64,000 nucleotides of DNA from positions 186,001 to 250,000 of the forward strand of contig NZ_SUME01000002.1 in NCBI RefSeq assembly GCF_005048855.1. Reading direction: 5' to 3'. The stretch comes from Sphingobacterium olei (GTDB lineage: Bacteria; Bacteroidota; Bacteroidia; Sphingobacteriales; Sphingobacteriaceae). Both the position numbers and the translations under genes were made by a program. Each line of letters opens with the position of its first letter. Position 1 is the stretch's first letter. Below the pieces are notes generated by a model. The model ran no database searches, had not been told where the DNA came from, and saw only the letters and a program-made list of their open reading frames with translations. Shown here piece by piece: positions 1 through 9,584 of the stretch.

Positions 1-129
1 AATCTACGATCTACGGGCAAGTCCGAAAACTAATTCCCATCATAAATATACCACAGAAAGCTATAGCCTGCAGCATCCTCAGCAAGGGTAAATAAATCGT
101 TTGAAACTCTTTATTTTCTTACAAAAAAA
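1..129. other. left-edge spacer, no gene recognised
   Basis: This is the region downstream of the NagB-fusion gene. It holds two tandem copies of the heptamer ATCTACG at 2-15. On the minus strand a stop-bounded frame of about 23 codons ends at 30 and reads like protein, but it has no start codon. I see no convincing terminator hairpin, so whether the minus-strand operon continues past the window edge is unknown. Confidence 0.4.
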
Positions 130-2055
130 TTATAACTCAAATTTCCAACGTGAGAAAGCTTCTATAGCTTCATAATCTGCTAACCCCAATTTATGATACA
201 ACCCGGCAGTTTCGCGCGTGCGATCTTCCGCTCTTACCCAAAATTCACGTGGATCATCTCCAGGGAATACAGGCAAGTCTTTCTGTGACTGATGCTTAAA
301 GATGGCTAATCTTTTTCGCTTCGTCTCCTGAGGCGAAAGAGGTACTGCCATTTCGATCTCGTTAACTGGATATTCATGCCATGCACCTCGGTAAAGCCAT
401 AACCAACAATCCTTTGTCCATTCTTCTGTCTTCCTTAATCTTAACATTGCTTCGAGAATAATGTCAAAACACACTTTATGTGTACCATGTGGATCAGCAA
501 AATCGCCTGCTGCAAAAACCTGTTGCGGCTGTATATCACGCAGTAATTTCATTGTTTGCCGAATATCGTCTTCAAAAGAGACCTCTTTATGGAATTTACT
601 TTTGTCGTAAAATGGCAAATCCTGAAAATGGATATTTTCATCTGCTAACCCGACAAACCTCGCTCCAGCAATCGCCTCCCCTTTACGAATGAGCGCTTTA
701 ATCCGACGAATGATTTCCGGATCGGTCTGGTTTGGACGCTTGGTCGCAAAGAATGCTCTCACATGCTCATAGATGTTCCTTGTAGCACCGTTATCGTCAT
801 CTATGGCTTTTGCAAAATCTTGTACGAATTCCAGATAACGAATTACATCATCATTCCAGACAGCCATATTACCCGAGGTCTGATAAGCCACGTGCACGTT
901 ATGTCCTTGATCTGCCAAACGGATAAACGTACCGCCCATAGATATAACGTCATCATCGGGGTGAGGGGAGAACAAGATAACATTCTTACGGGCCGGCTCC
1001 GCTCGCTCTGGACGGTGACTATCGTCCACACAAGGTTTTCCACCTGGCCAACCGGTAATCGTACGTTGCAGTTCGTTAAATATCTGGATATTGATTGTAT
1101 ATGCAGGGCCATGCGCAGTGACCAGCTGCGCCATCCCATTATTATTGTAGTCTTCGTCTGTAAGTTTCAGTATCGCTTTATTGAGCTTCATCGAAAGCCA
1201 GACCACCGCCTTTTTGGTCATCCCTGACGTCCACACCACATCATGGGCCAGCCACGGTGTATCAAATCTAGTCAGTAGTGAGGCCGCATCTTTATCCAGA
1301 ATAACCTCTACTTGAGCCGCGAGCTGCAGGTAGGTCGCGGGTATGTCAGCCGATATTTCTCCTTCAACAGCCTGTTTGACTATGGCAGCTTTCTTTTCAT
1401 TCCAGGCCATAAGCAAGATTTTCTTTGCCTTAAAAATAGTGCCTACACCCATGGTGATCGCTTTGACAGGTACATTCTCCTTGCCACCGAAATCGCGGGA
1501 GGCATCTCTGCGGGTCAGATCATCCAGGGTCACCAAGCGTGTTCCTGAATTAGGAGCGGATCCTGGTTCATTAAATCCAATGTGCCCTGTACGACCGATA
1601 CCCACCAGCTGGATATCTATCCCACCATAGCTGGATATCTTGTGCTCGTACGACTCACAGAATGTATGAACCTCCTCTACGGGTATTGTCCCGTCAGGTA
1701 TATGTATGTTTTCTTCCGCTATATCAACATGATCAAACAGATGACGCTTCATAAAACGGACGTAGCTCTGGTCCGATGTAGGAGACATCGGAAAATATTC
1801 GTCCAGGTTGAATGTCACTACATTCTTAAAACTAAGTCCTTCCTCTTTATGTAAGCGAACCAACTCTGTGTAAACCTTAACAGGCGAAGCTCCAGTTGCC
1901 AAACCCAGCACAGCTACTTCTCGCTTCTCTTGTTTTGCAACAATCAATGCCGCTATCCGAGCAGCGATTTCTATCGAGCCTGCATCCTGGTCAGCATATA
2001 CTGAGACCGGTAGCTTCTCAAACCTTGTCTCTTCCAATAAATTTAAACGTGCCAT
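130..2055 (-). CDS. nagB: glucosamine-6-phosphate deaminase fused to a PIG-L/LmbE-like deacetylase domain
   Basis: This 641-residue cytoplasmic two-domain protein joins two steps of amino-sugar catabolism. Residues about 15-265 are a NagB domain, which converts glucosamine-6-phosphate to fructose-6-phosphate plus ammonia; the catalytic LDEY (D85/E86) and the GHIGFNEPGS motif (157-166) are present. Residues about 355-640 are a PIG-L/LmbE zinc-deacetylase domain with the HPDDD motif near 364-368 and an HxxH-type HGTH at 523-526. E. coli NagB is only about 266 residues. Fused forms are known in Bacteroidota, but what the second domain deacetylates is not clear from sequence. It is the last gene seen in the minus-strand operon, 1 bp after the epimerase gene. 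Deaminase assignment is strong; the second activity is inferred. Confidence 0.93.
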   Translation of the reverse strand: MARLNLLEETRFEKLPVSVYADQDAGSIEIAARIAALIVAKQEKREVAVLGLATGASPVKVYTELVRLHKEEGLSFKNVVTFNLDEYFPMSPTSDQSYVRFMKRHLFDHVDIAEENIHIPDGTIPVEEVHTFCESYEHKISSYGGIDIQLVGIGRTGHIGFNEPGSAPNSGTRLVTLDDLTRRDASRDFGGKENVPVKAITMGVGTIFKAKKILLMAWNEKKAAIVKQAVEGEISADIPATYLQLAAQVEVILDKDAASLLTRFDTPWLAHDVVWTSGMTKKAVVWLSMKLNKAILKLTDEDYNNNGMAQLVTAHGPAYTINIQIFNELQRTITGWPGGKPCVDDSHRPERAEPARKNVILFSPHPDDDVISMGGTFIRLADQGHNVHVAYQTSGNMAVWNDDVIRYLEFVQDFAKAIDDDNGATRNIYEHVRAFFATKRPNQTDPEIIRRIKALIRKGEAIAGARFVGLADENIHFQDLPFYDKSKFHKEVSFEDDIRQTMKLLRDIQPQQVFAAGDFADPHGTHKVCFDIILEAMLRLRKTEEWTKDCWLWLYRGAWHEYPVNEIEMAVPLSPQETKRKRLAIFKHQSQKDLPVFPGDDPREFWVRAEDRTRETAGLYHKLGLADYEAIEAFSRWKFEL

Positions 2056-2056
2056 T

Positions 2057-3235
2057 TTACTTTACCAATAATTTTTTGTCATCGACTTTTTCCAATACCG
2101 TGTAGATAGTATAAAGAGCTCTAGGCACATGAAAGCATCCTTTCCATTTGCCTCCTTTCAGTGTTAATAACGGTTCTCCTTGTCTATTTAAATACCCAAA
2201 CCATTCCCCATAGGCAGAATCCGCAAAATGCTTGAATGTATAACGATCTAATTTTTCAAACCATACTTTACACTTCTCATTTCCGGTATAAGCATAACCT
2301 TTGGCCATACATACCAAAGCCTCGACATGGACCCACCAAAGTTTTTGGTCCCATTCCAACTGCTGCGGAGGTCTATTCAAGATATCCTTGAAATAAAGAA
2401 TACCTTCATATTTATCATCCCAGCCATACTCTAGTGCACGTAATGCAATTTCCACACACTTATTCATCAGCGTCCGGTCACCCCTACGATCTGCCAAATC
2501 CATCATAAACCACATGGCTTCAATGATATGCCCCGGGTTGACTAATCTCCCTTCGAATGTATCCGAAAAAGACCCATCTAAATGCACGCTTTCCATAATC
2601 AAACCTGTATCTGCCTGATAAAAAACTTCCATCACTTCGTGAATAACTTGGTCGATCAAATTTTCTACCGTGTCCGTACCGACAATATGTTCAAGCTCCA
2701 AGGACAGATTGCTCAGGATCATCGGCAAAGAAAATCCCTTTAGCGATCGCGTATCAGGGTATGCCTTGTTATATTTTCCTTTAGGATTAGTCTGCCGCTC
2801 CAATATGCGTTTGAACGTATCATGTGCAACCTGCGCATATTGATCTTCTCCCGTAATTTTGTACAATGATCCTAAGCCCATACTGGCAAAACAATCCGAA
2901 AAAATACTATGAGGCTGCACCAGGGGCTTGCCCGCTTGGTCTAATGCAAAGTACCAATCGCCATTTTCGTCCCGCCCATTCTTCAGTATAAAAGAAGCTC
3001 CCTGTATGGCCATATCCTTCCACGTCTCATTTTGCTCTACCTGGTTATATAGCATAGACATTGTCCACACCTGCCTCCCTTGCAACCACATAAATTTGTC
3101 CGTATCGAAAACACGACCATCCCGCTCTAAGCATGTAAAAAAACCACCATGTGCGTTATCATTTGAGTTTTTCACCCAAAATGGCATTACGTTTTCCAGT
3201 AGCTCTGCTTTATATCTATCTACAAATTCCTTCAT
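2057..3235 (-). CDS. N-acylglucosamine 2-epimerase family protein (AGE)
   Basis: This 392-residue cytoplasmic (alpha/alpha)6-barrel epimerase has no signal peptide. Family members interconvert GlcNAc and ManNAc, or epimerise the reducing-end sugar of disaccharides. The two family catalytic histidines appear to be present: H236 in VNPGHIIEA and H369 in KGCFHVPRAL. H303 in WVHVEA is a further conserved pocket residue. It lies between the DUF4434 gene and the NagB fusion, 1 bp from the latter, which favours an amino sugar as substrate. Cellobiose-type 2-epimerase activity cannot be excluded from sequence alone. Confidence 0.85.
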   Translation of the reverse strand: MKEFVDRYKAELLENVMPFWVKNSNDNAHGGFFTCLERDGRVFDTDKFMWLQGRQVWTMSMLYNQVEQNETWKDMAIQGASFILKNGRDENGDWYFALDQAGKPLVQPHSIFSDCFASMGLGSLYKITGEDQYAQVAHDTFKRILERQTNPKGKYNKAYPDTRSLKGFSLPMILSNLSLELEHIVGTDTVENLIDQVIHEVMEVFYQADTGLIMESVHLDGSFSDTFEGRLVNPGHIIEAMWFMMDLADRRGDRTLMNKCVEIALRALEYGWDDKYEGILYFKDILNRPPQQLEWDQKLWWVHVEALVCMAKGYAYTGNEKCKVWFEKLDRYTFKHFADSAYGEWFGYLNRQGEPLLTLKGGKWKGCFHVPRALYTIYTVLEKVDDKKLLVK

Positions 3236-3247
3236 TTTTCTTCAATA

Positions 3248-4183
3248 CTATTTCAATGTTTCTAAATATTCCCTATACCTGTTGTACAAATGCCCTGCTT
3301 GTGTGTAAGCTGACTGTGGGCTCATAAAATGTGAAAACTCAAACGTGATTGCTTTGTCGTATCCGGCCTTCCGTGCAGCCTCTAGCTTTAATCGCAGCTT
3401 CTCAAATTTGATTGGCAAAAACTTGATGGGCATATCACGGTCAAATGACTCTGCATTCGTCCAGCACTGCATCTTATATTTATCCGCCAACATCTTATTC
3501 ACCGCAAAGAAGTCTCCTAACTCATGATAGTCAATATGACCATCTTGAAATGCTACCGCATCGACAGCATGATGTATTTCATGAAAAATTTCGTTCCATT
3601 CGTTCTCATGCTCTTTGATAGATACAGCATCTGTCTTTGTCAGTGTCGAGGATGCCGCCATGACGGCTTTCTTACCATCTATCCATGGGGATATAAAAGT
3701 AGGCAGGTTGCCGCTGACGGCTTTACATTGTTCACCCAGAATACGGAAAGCACCGGCCGCACCTTTCGTTTGGCGACTGATCTCCATACTCAGGTACCAC
3801 CCACCAAAGCTTTCGTAATGTCCATACTTCTCCCAAACCTCATCTATCACAAATCGATTGGCATCGATCTCATGTTGCATATCACCTGTATCCCAATATT
3901 TTCCACTGTCGTATAGACCAAAGAAAAACTTGATACCATGTTTATCCGCCAACTGCAAGAACATCTCTACTAAATCTGCAGGTGGTTCATAACATTCCAT
4001 GCTATCGATCAGCCAAGAGGATGAATAGGTAATGAACCTACGATATCCACTCCGAATCAAGATGACCGTATCAATTCCTACAGCCTTCATATATCCAAAA
4101 TCACGATCCCATTCTTCTACGCCCCAGTTTTGGTGAGGTATATCATGGCTGATCTCATCCAAAAAAGTTCCTGTTATCTTCAT
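3248..4183 (-). CDS. DUF4434-type TIM-barrel protein, putative cytoplasmic glycosidase
   Basis: This 311-residue protein without a signal peptide begins MKITGTFLDEISHD and resembles the DUF4434 group of TIM-barrel, glycosidase-like proteins found in Bacteroidota sugar loci. Acidic residues in barrel-strand positions (for example GGWYLSMEIS and AITFEFSHFM) would suit a retaining hydrolase, but no catalytic pair is proven. It abuts the preceding SGNH gene with no spacer (start at 4183, stop of the other gene at 4184), so the two are likely translated together. Lack of an export signal suggests action on imported oligosaccharides. Family is fairly sure; activity unknown. Confidence 0.7.
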   Translation of the reverse strand: MKITGTFLDEISHDIPHQNWGVEEWDRDFGYMKAVGIDTVILIRSGYRRFITYSSSWLIDSMECYEPPADLVEMFLQLADKHGIKFFFGLYDSGKYWDTGDMQHEIDANRFVIDEVWEKYGHYESFGGWYLSMEISRQTKGAAGAFRILGEQCKAVSGNLPTFISPWIDGKKAVMAASSTLTKTDAVSIKEHENEWNEIFHEIHHAVDAVAFQDGHIDYHELGDFFAVNKMLADKYKMQCWTNAESFDRDMPIKFLPIKFEKLRLKLEAARKAGYDKAITFEFSHFMSPQSAYTQAGHLYNRYREYLETLK

Positions 4184-4846
4184 CTATAAATATTTTTTTT
4201 CTTTCAAATAATTCACCCAGCGGATATAAGCCTCCGTATTGACATGTATGCCATCCATCGTATATTCCTTCTCCAATACATCGTCATCCGCCAGCTCTTC
4301 CTTAACATTGACATAGGTCAGATTATACTTGTGGGACAGCTCTTCTATACCCTTGTTTAAATTTCTGATCAGCTGTTCTTTTCCAAACAAGTAGTCATAT
4401 TTCAAAACCGATTCATTGAGAGGTAAAATGCTTTGGACGTATATTTTTGTCTTAGGACTTACGCTGAGGATGATTCGGATGATCTCTTCATAATTTCTCA
4501 GACTCCATTCGACAGGCAGTCCACCTCCCACATCATTGATCCCCATCATCAAAAATATTTTCTTCGGTTTTGACTTCACAACATCAGCAATACGGGCTTT
4601 CATACCAAATGTATTATCACCTCCTATCCCCCTATTCCCGACTGTATATTTACGTCCGATCAACTCTTGCCAAGGTCCTCTTTCTGTAATACTATTACCA
4701 AAAAAAACAACGTCGTATCTCGTCCCCTCAAGTTCCTGATATAATTTCTCCCGACCTTCGTAGTACCAATTGTTATAGGTACTGTCTTGAGCATATAGCT
4801 GTACAATCCCCAACATTCCTAACACAATCATTGCGATCTTCTTCAT
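4184..4846 (-). CDS. secreted SGNH/GDSL-family esterase 1
   Basis: This 220-residue protein has an N-terminal signal peptide ending near LYAQ. All SGNH blocks are visible: block I FFGNSITERG with the nucleophile Ser, block II NRGIGGDN, block III MGINDVGGG (oxyanion Asn) and block V DGIHVN with the Asp-His pair. The family removes O-acyl groups from sugars and platelet-activating-factor-like substrates. It is one of three SGNH enzymes in this operon and is directly followed by a closely related second copy upstream. A role in deacylating the glycan handled by the SusCD system is inferred from context. Confidence 0.85.
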   Translation of the reverse strand: MKKIAMIVLGMLGIVQLYAQDSTYNNWYYEGREKLYQELEGTRYDVVFFGNSITERGPWQELIGRKYTVGNRGIGGDNTFGMKARIADVVKSKPKKIFLMMGINDVGGGLPVEWSLRNYEEIIRIILSVSPKTKIYVQSILPLNESVLKYDYLFGKEQLIRNLNKGIEELSHKYNLTYVNVKEELADDDVLEKEYTMDGIHVNTEAYIRWVNYLKEKKYL

Positions 4847-4848
4847 GA

Positions 4849-5526
4849 TTACAGTGCTTTTACTTTTTTCAAATAATTAACCAACTCCACGTAAGCAAAT
4901 ACTTCCAGATGAATACCATCCGGTGTAACATCTGCTTTTAAATCCCCATTGTCATCCGCAAAAATCTGATGCAGATCCACAAAATGAATGCTTTTCTGAT
5001 TTTGGGCAATCGATTTCAACCCATCATTCAAAATCTCGATGTCGCTATTTTTCACCGCTTTGAACGACTCTATTAATTTACTCGGATTGACCGGTAAGAT
5101 ACTATTGAGATAAATGATAGTTTTAGGCGACTCTTGTTGAATTATACGCACGATACGTATATAGTTTTGGACAATATTTTCTGTCGGCACACCTCGCTTC
5201 AGATCATTGATGCCTATCATCAAAAACACCTTCTTAGGCTGATGACGAACAACCTCATCCAATCTCGCAAATACACCATAAGAAATATCGCCACTGATCC
5301 CTCTATTCAACACTGGTTGACCAGGTATGATATCGTTCCACTTGCCCGCATCGGTCAAGCTATTCCCTAAAAAAACAATCGCACGGGGCAGCACAGGCAT
5401 TTGTCGGTACTGCCCTAACCTCTCCATATAACCCGAAAACACATAGTTGCTATCAATAGCAACCAGACTTTGTGCCGAAACACCAAGTATCGAAAACCAT
5501 AAAGCAACACCAATTAAATACTTCAT
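4849..5526 (-). CDS. secreted SGNH/GDSL-family esterase 2
   Basis: This is the second SGNH hydrolase of the tandem pair, about 225 residues from the chosen ATG at 5526. That start gives a clean signal peptide ending at GVSAQ and avoids overlap with the upstream DUF5009 gene; in-frame ATGs at 5544 and 5562 are possible but add a non-signal leader. Blocks seen are FLGNSLTDAG (Ser nucleophile), NRGISGDISYG, MIGINDLKRG and DGIHLE. It shares block spacing with the neighbouring copy, which suggests local duplication followed by divergence. Substrate unknown. Confidence 0.83.
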   Translation of the reverse strand: MKYLIGVALWFSILGVSAQSLVAIDSNYVFSGYMERLGQYRQMPVLPRAIVFLGNSLTDAGKWNDIIPGQPVLNRGISGDISYGVFARLDEVVRHQPKKVFLMIGINDLKRGVPTENIVQNYIRIVRIIQQESPKTIIYLNSILPVNPSKLIESFKAVKNSDIEILNDGLKSIAQNQKSIHFVDLHQIFADDNGDLKADVTPDGIHLEVFAYVELVNYLKKVKAL

Positions 5527-5543
5527 CTTTATCTCATTAAACA

Positions 5544-6944
5544 TTATGAACGCCAAAACCATTTCCTATCTGTTGCCACATTCGTTATCAACACCATCAA
5601 AAAAACATAGAGTGCAGTCCTCACTAGCCATAGATAAGGGCTTACATCCATTAACTGATCAAACACAGGAAGCATATATAGCAACCCCAAAATAGGCGTA
5701 ATGCAAAAAGCAGACACACAGTAGGCAATCATCGGATTTTGTCCATTTTTCACTATTGCAGATATCACCCTATTGTTGGGAAAATTCTTGGTCAAATAGT
5801 CACAGAATATGTAGAAGACAAAAGCCAGCCCGCTGCTCAAAAACCAATAACTGAAAGAAGAGGGGTCTTTCTTTATTCCTCCATCCAGTGGCTCGAAAAA
5901 CAAGGCTACAGATGCAAACCCTATTCCCCAGCCTATCAATAGTCGATAAAAAGAGAATTGACCGTTTTTATTTCGTTTAAAAAATAAATAGAACGATACT
6001 ACAAACAGCATATGTCCAAGCAAATTCAGATGTAGTAAGCGCATATACAAGGTGACCATATGAAAAACCACAAATGCCAAACTTAACAGGCTTAACAATC
6101 CAACTTTTGACCTGTCCTCTCCAGAATAATTATTGTTCGCTATTGCTTTATGCTGTATCAGCAGATCGCCCAATATAGACCCCGGCAACACGATGCATAA
6201 ATATTTCAAAAATGAAAAGTTATAGAACCAGTTGACCGACGGGTGGAAGCTCCATAATGTTTGTGTCCAGCTAGCCTCTACATCCTTTGAGAACCAGACC
6301 CCAATAAAAGCAACAAGTATAGCCAATCTCGCTACAAAACTACCCGCTGTCAGCAACCAGCATAGGGATCCGAAGATGGCCATATTGGCCAACACTAAAA
6401 TAATGATATTACTCTTCGCCTTGTCAAAGGCATTGCCCACAACGGCACTATGGTAGCATACCAAGCTACCAATCAATAGAAATCCCAGAAGCTGTAGGCC
6501 ATATTTCTTTACTAGACTCCCATCAAAACGCATAAAGACCAAGAAGAAAGCAAAAAATGTAACCAATGCAGTCAAGTAATTGATCCAATTCGCAGCTGTT
6601 AAATTTTCGGGCGTTAAATAAGCTAGTACAATAGCAAAAAACACCAGCAATAGTCCCCTACGCATCAAACCAAATAAAATTGTCCCGTACTGCTTATTTA
6701 GCAGCTTACTTCGTAATGCCAAAGGAAATGCTGCCCCCATAGAAAACAAAAAGAATGGGAATACCAAATCAACCCATGTGATTCCCGGATTGTTAGGGTT
6801 AAATTTAAAATCTGGAGGTCCCACCTGTGCATGATACATCCATCCAGGGAAATCCCTTGTCCACGGGATAACCGCAGCCAGCACCATACCGATGATGGCA
6901 ATCCCCCTAAGGAAGTCTATGCCGTAATTCCTATTGACAGTCAT
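5544..6944 (-). CDS. DUF5009/HGSNAT-like multispanning membrane protein
   Basis: This 466-residue integral inner-membrane protein has about 10-12 hydrophobic segments. The N-terminal block GIDFLRGIAIIGMVLA is typical of the DUF5009/DUF1624 group, which is related to heparan-alpha-glucosaminide N-acetyltransferase and other membrane acyltransferases. A protein of this kind has been reported as the N-acetylmuramic acid transporter MurT in Tannerella. It could therefore either N-acetylate or transport an amino sugar. It sits between secreted esterases and the phosphoesterase inside the glycan operon. Family is likely; choosing between acyltransferase and transporter is not possible here. Confidence 0.75.
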   Translation of the reverse strand: MTVNRNYGIDFLRGIAIIGMVLAAVIPWTRDFPGWMYHAQVGPPDFKFNPNNPGITWVDLVFPFFLFSMGAAFPLALRSKLLNKQYGTILFGLMRRGLLLVFFAIVLAYLTPENLTAANWINYLTALVTFFAFFLVFMRFDGSLVKKYGLQLLGFLLIGSLVCYHSAVVGNAFDKAKSNIIILVLANMAIFGSLCWLLTAGSFVARLAILVAFIGVWFSKDVEASWTQTLWSFHPSVNWFYNFSFLKYLCIVLPGSILGDLLIQHKAIANNNYSGEDRSKVGLLSLLSLAFVVFHMVTLYMRLLHLNLLGHMLFVVSFYLFFKRNKNGQFSFYRLLIGWGIGFASVALFFEPLDGGIKKDPSSFSYWFLSSGLAFVFYIFCDYLTKNFPNNRVISAIVKNGQNPMIAYCVSAFCITPILGLLYMLPVFDQLMDVSPYLWLVRTALYVFLMVLITNVATDRKWFWRS

Positions 6945-6949
6945 ATATT

Positions 6950-8383
6950 CTATCTCTTTTTACTTAAAGATTGTGTATATACCTTACCAAATCGATCCGT
7001 TATACGAATCTCTATATCATAGTCAGCATTTATTGCTGTTGTACGAAACAAGTGTTTAGTTGAAGAAGGGCTTATCCAATCGTACTTTAATTTACGCTTA
7101 TCCGAAAACAACTCTTTTGCTAATGGATCCACTCCTACATACTGCTCCATACTCCCTTTATCGATCCCGTTCTCCAACCACTCAACTTTCCACTTCGGAT
7201 CGTAGTTCCACACATTTGCTATTACGCAGTTTGTCTCCTCATCGTAATAGGCCCGCAGTTGATGCGATCGATCGTAACCAGCACTCTTGTAGTACCATTC
7301 TACTTCATTACCACTGACCTCAAATACAGCATACCCACTTGGGGTACCGTCTGTGCATATATCCGCCTGCCACCAGGTTCCACTCGCAGCTGCAGTAACA
7401 TGTTCGAAAAGATTTTCTTTATGGACGACGTTTAAATTGCAATGCATATGTCCTGATAGAATATGGGTATTATAAGGAGAGAGCACATCGTATAAAGCCG
7501 ATGCATTAACCGTCTGCCCGCCAATATTCGAATAGTTGTAGGTAAAAGACGAATTATTTTCTCCTTGACGGGTTGGGATATGAAGAATGAGAAAGAGCAA
7601 TTGATCTTTCGAAACGTACGACAGGTCTCTTTCAAGCCATTTGAAAGTTTTTTCATCAATATAACCCATATAAAAATACTCTCTACCAATAAAGAAATTG
7701 TTATTCAATACGATATAATGAGTATTACCTTTATTAAAAGAATACACCGTCGGACCAAAATGCTTGTTAAAGTGTCTCTCGGAGGTTTCATGAGAACGTC
7801 CCCAATACGCCATATCATGGTTTCCAATCGCCCGAAAGAAGGGCATAGGCAATGACTTCATGGACTGGAGATAGTAAGGAAACAAATCCGGTTTGTCTCC
7901 TACGATATCCCCTAAATCCAACCCAAAAACATCTTCGGATGTATACTGACGAATTGTAGCATGCATATCCGAAACGATGTGTTCTCGATATAGATCATAT
8001 TCCGCTTCACTTGCAGCCTGCACGTCTGTCTGTGCAAAAAAAACATGATTAATATCATCCTTTTGGTTTTCTATCAAATGAAAATTGTAAACTTTTTTAT
8101 TTACATCCATCTTTTGAAAGAATATAGGGACGGTACCCTCGTTTTTAACCAAATAGCCTTTTGGAACCGAGATTTGCACATACTGTTCATCGGCACAAAC
8201 TTCTAGTTCATAGTATCCCTTTTTTGTCGTTTGAGCCATATGAACACCACAGCTTACAACTACACTTTCAACCCCCTCTTTTTTGTCATCAAGTACATAT
8301 CCAGAAATACGGGATTGTCCATGCACGTGAGCAAAGCCAAATAGAGAAAGAAAAATGAAATAGAGTAATCTACGAAAAACCAT
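6950..8383 (-). CDS. exported calcineurin-like metallophosphoesterase with N- and C-terminal accessory domains
   Basis: This protein of about 477 residues has a signal peptide (cleavage after HVHGQ). An N-terminal beta-sandwich of carboxypeptidase-regulatory type (about 25-95) precedes a metallophosphatase core with ligands in SDMH, GDIVGD, GNHDMA, LHIPTR and SGHMHCN, followed by a C-terminal MetallophosC-like domain. All dinuclear-metal motifs are intact. I chose ATG 8383; an in-frame GTG lies one codon upstream. The domain trio is typical of Bacteroidota PULs. Together with the phosphodiester glycosidase at the head of the operon it suggests that the substrate carries phosphate or phosphodiester groups; that is inference. 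Confidence 0.85.
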   Translation of the reverse strand: MVFRRLLYFIFLSLFGFAHVHGQSRISGYVLDDKKEGVESVVVSCGVHMAQTTKKGYYELEVCADEQYVQISVPKGYLVKNEGTVPIFFQKMDVNKKVYNFHLIENQKDDINHVFFAQTDVQAASEAEYDLYREHIVSDMHATIRQYTSEDVFGLDLGDIVGDKPDLFPYYLQSMKSLPMPFFRAIGNHDMAYWGRSHETSERHFNKHFGPTVYSFNKGNTHYIVLNNNFFIGREYFYMGYIDEKTFKWLERDLSYVSKDQLLFLILHIPTRQGENNSSFTYNYSNIGGQTVNASALYDVLSPYNTHILSGHMHCNLNVVHKENLFEHVTAAASGTWWQADICTDGTPSGYAVFEVSGNEVEWYYKSAGYDRSHQLRAYYDEETNCVIANVWNYDPKWKVEWLENGIDKGSMEQYVGVDPLAKELFSDKRKLKYDWISPSSTKHLFRTTAINADYDIEIRITDRFGKVYTQSLSKKR

Positions 8384-8391
8384 CACAAAAA

Positions 8392-9579
8392 TTACTTAAC
8401 AAGGTCTATAGGAACTAAAATTAACGGTGTTGGTAAACAGGAAGCTCCTGGAGGAGAATAAGTAAAGTTAATCTCTTGAATATCCTTCGTAGGATCTGGC
8501 TTATATACACCAAGCAAAATCGCTTCAGGAGCCGCTTTCGTAACCAACTGATTGGAAGGATACTGAATTACGGATTTATTGCCCTCCTGATCGAACATTT
8601 CCATGGTCAACCCCATGCCGCCACACCATTGGTTATCCGCCGATCGACAATTCCAGGTAATCAATGCCAATCCTTTGCCATCCGTACTTTTCCATTTGAT
8701 ATGGGTATTGTACAACACACCATAATTGCCTGCATTTTTCGCAAATTCCTTTCTGTCACCTATTGTCCCTGTAATCCAAGGGTCATCCTCTCCATCCGCT
8801 ACGATCAATTGGGATACTCCATCCTTTGTATCTACGATATCTTTATTTGTGACTTTATAGTTAGATATTGGAAATATACCGCGACCCGCATTCACATGGC
8901 TAAACGGTATGATCGTATCAATCTCATGAAAAGCATTCGGACCGTCCTTCTCTGGCGATGTTTGCAGCACGCTGATTAATCCAGGTTGATCGACAACAAA
9001 TTCATAAAATCCATGAACCAACTCATCGTAAAGTACCACGTTCTCCTCCAATTGCTCGTCAATCGCAATGACTTCTCCCGGTTTGACTGTCCGAACATGA
9101 TTCTCCACATAAGAAGTGAAATAGTCGTATAGACCTTGCTTGCCGATATGGAAGTAATTCAGGCTCGGCTTTTGAGAAGAATATCTCAACATCCTCAAAT
9201 GCATATTCTCCTTACCCATATTCTTTATTACCGCAGTTATTTTCCTTGGTATTTTTTGAGGTTCCTTCACGCCATTCACATTATATACGTACAGTCGCAC
9301 CGCACCTGGATCGACACTTTCCTGCATGGCTATTGCTTCTGGAATACGTATATATTCAGGATCATCAGAGATGATATATTGCGGGCCTGGAACTACCGTT
9401 TTATCATAGCTGATCTTTGGGAAATCCATTGTCAGGAAGTCATCCAACACCACGACATCACCGCGTTTGGCAGACACCAGTATTTTAGTTATTTTATCCG
9501 CAGGGATCTTGGTTTGGGCTGCTGCACCTTGTACAAAAACCGCAACAATCAGCCCTAGTAATATACTCGATTTCATCAT
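8392..9579 (-). CDS. secreted protein of unknown function
   Basis: This 395-residue protein has a signal peptide ending near GAAAQ. I do not recognise a named family with confidence. The rest looks all-beta, with a segment DDPWITGTIGDRKEF followed by GNYGVLYNTHIKW. The pattern recalls secreted proteins found beside GHL10-type glycosidases in Firmicutes, which are often annotated as copper amine oxidase-like, but that name is not supported by any catalytic motif here. It is 5 bp from the GHL10-like lipoprotein gene, which suggests a shared role at the cell surface. Possible carbohydrate-binding partner; function unassigned. Confidence 0.6.
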   Translation of the reverse strand: MMKSSILLGLIVAVFVQGAAAQTKIPADKITKILVSAKRGDVVVLDDFLTMDFPKISYDKTVVPGPQYIISDDPEYIRIPEAIAMQESVDPGAVRLYVYNVNGVKEPQKIPRKITAVIKNMGKENMHLRMLRYSSQKPSLNYFHIGKQGLYDYFTSYVENHVRTVKPGEVIAIDEQLEENVVLYDELVHGFYEFVVDQPGLISVLQTSPEKDGPNAFHEIDTIIPFSHVNAGRGIFPISNYKVTNKDIVDTKDGVSQLIVADGEDDPWITGTIGDRKEFAKNAGNYGVLYNTHIKWKSTDGKGLALITWNCRSADNQWCGGMGLTMEMFDQEGNKSVIQYPSNQLVTKAAPEAILLGVYKPDPTKDIQEINFTYSPPGASCLPTPLILVPIDLVK

Positions 9580-9584
9580 AAAAA

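Noticed and set aside
30-101. Minus-strand fragment that reads like the end of a protein
   Set aside because: It has no start codon, is bounded by a stop upstream, and no relative can be named; chance or a decayed remnant are equally likely.
763-1227. Long plus-strand open frame inside the nagB fusion
   Set aside because: It is antisense to a gene with clear catalytic motifs and its own translation shows no family pattern.
8476-8979. 167-codon plus-strand frame antisense to the unknown secreted protein
   Set aside because: The minus-strand frame has a signal peptide and fits the operon; the plus-strand translation is rich in Arg, His and Ile in a shadow-like way.
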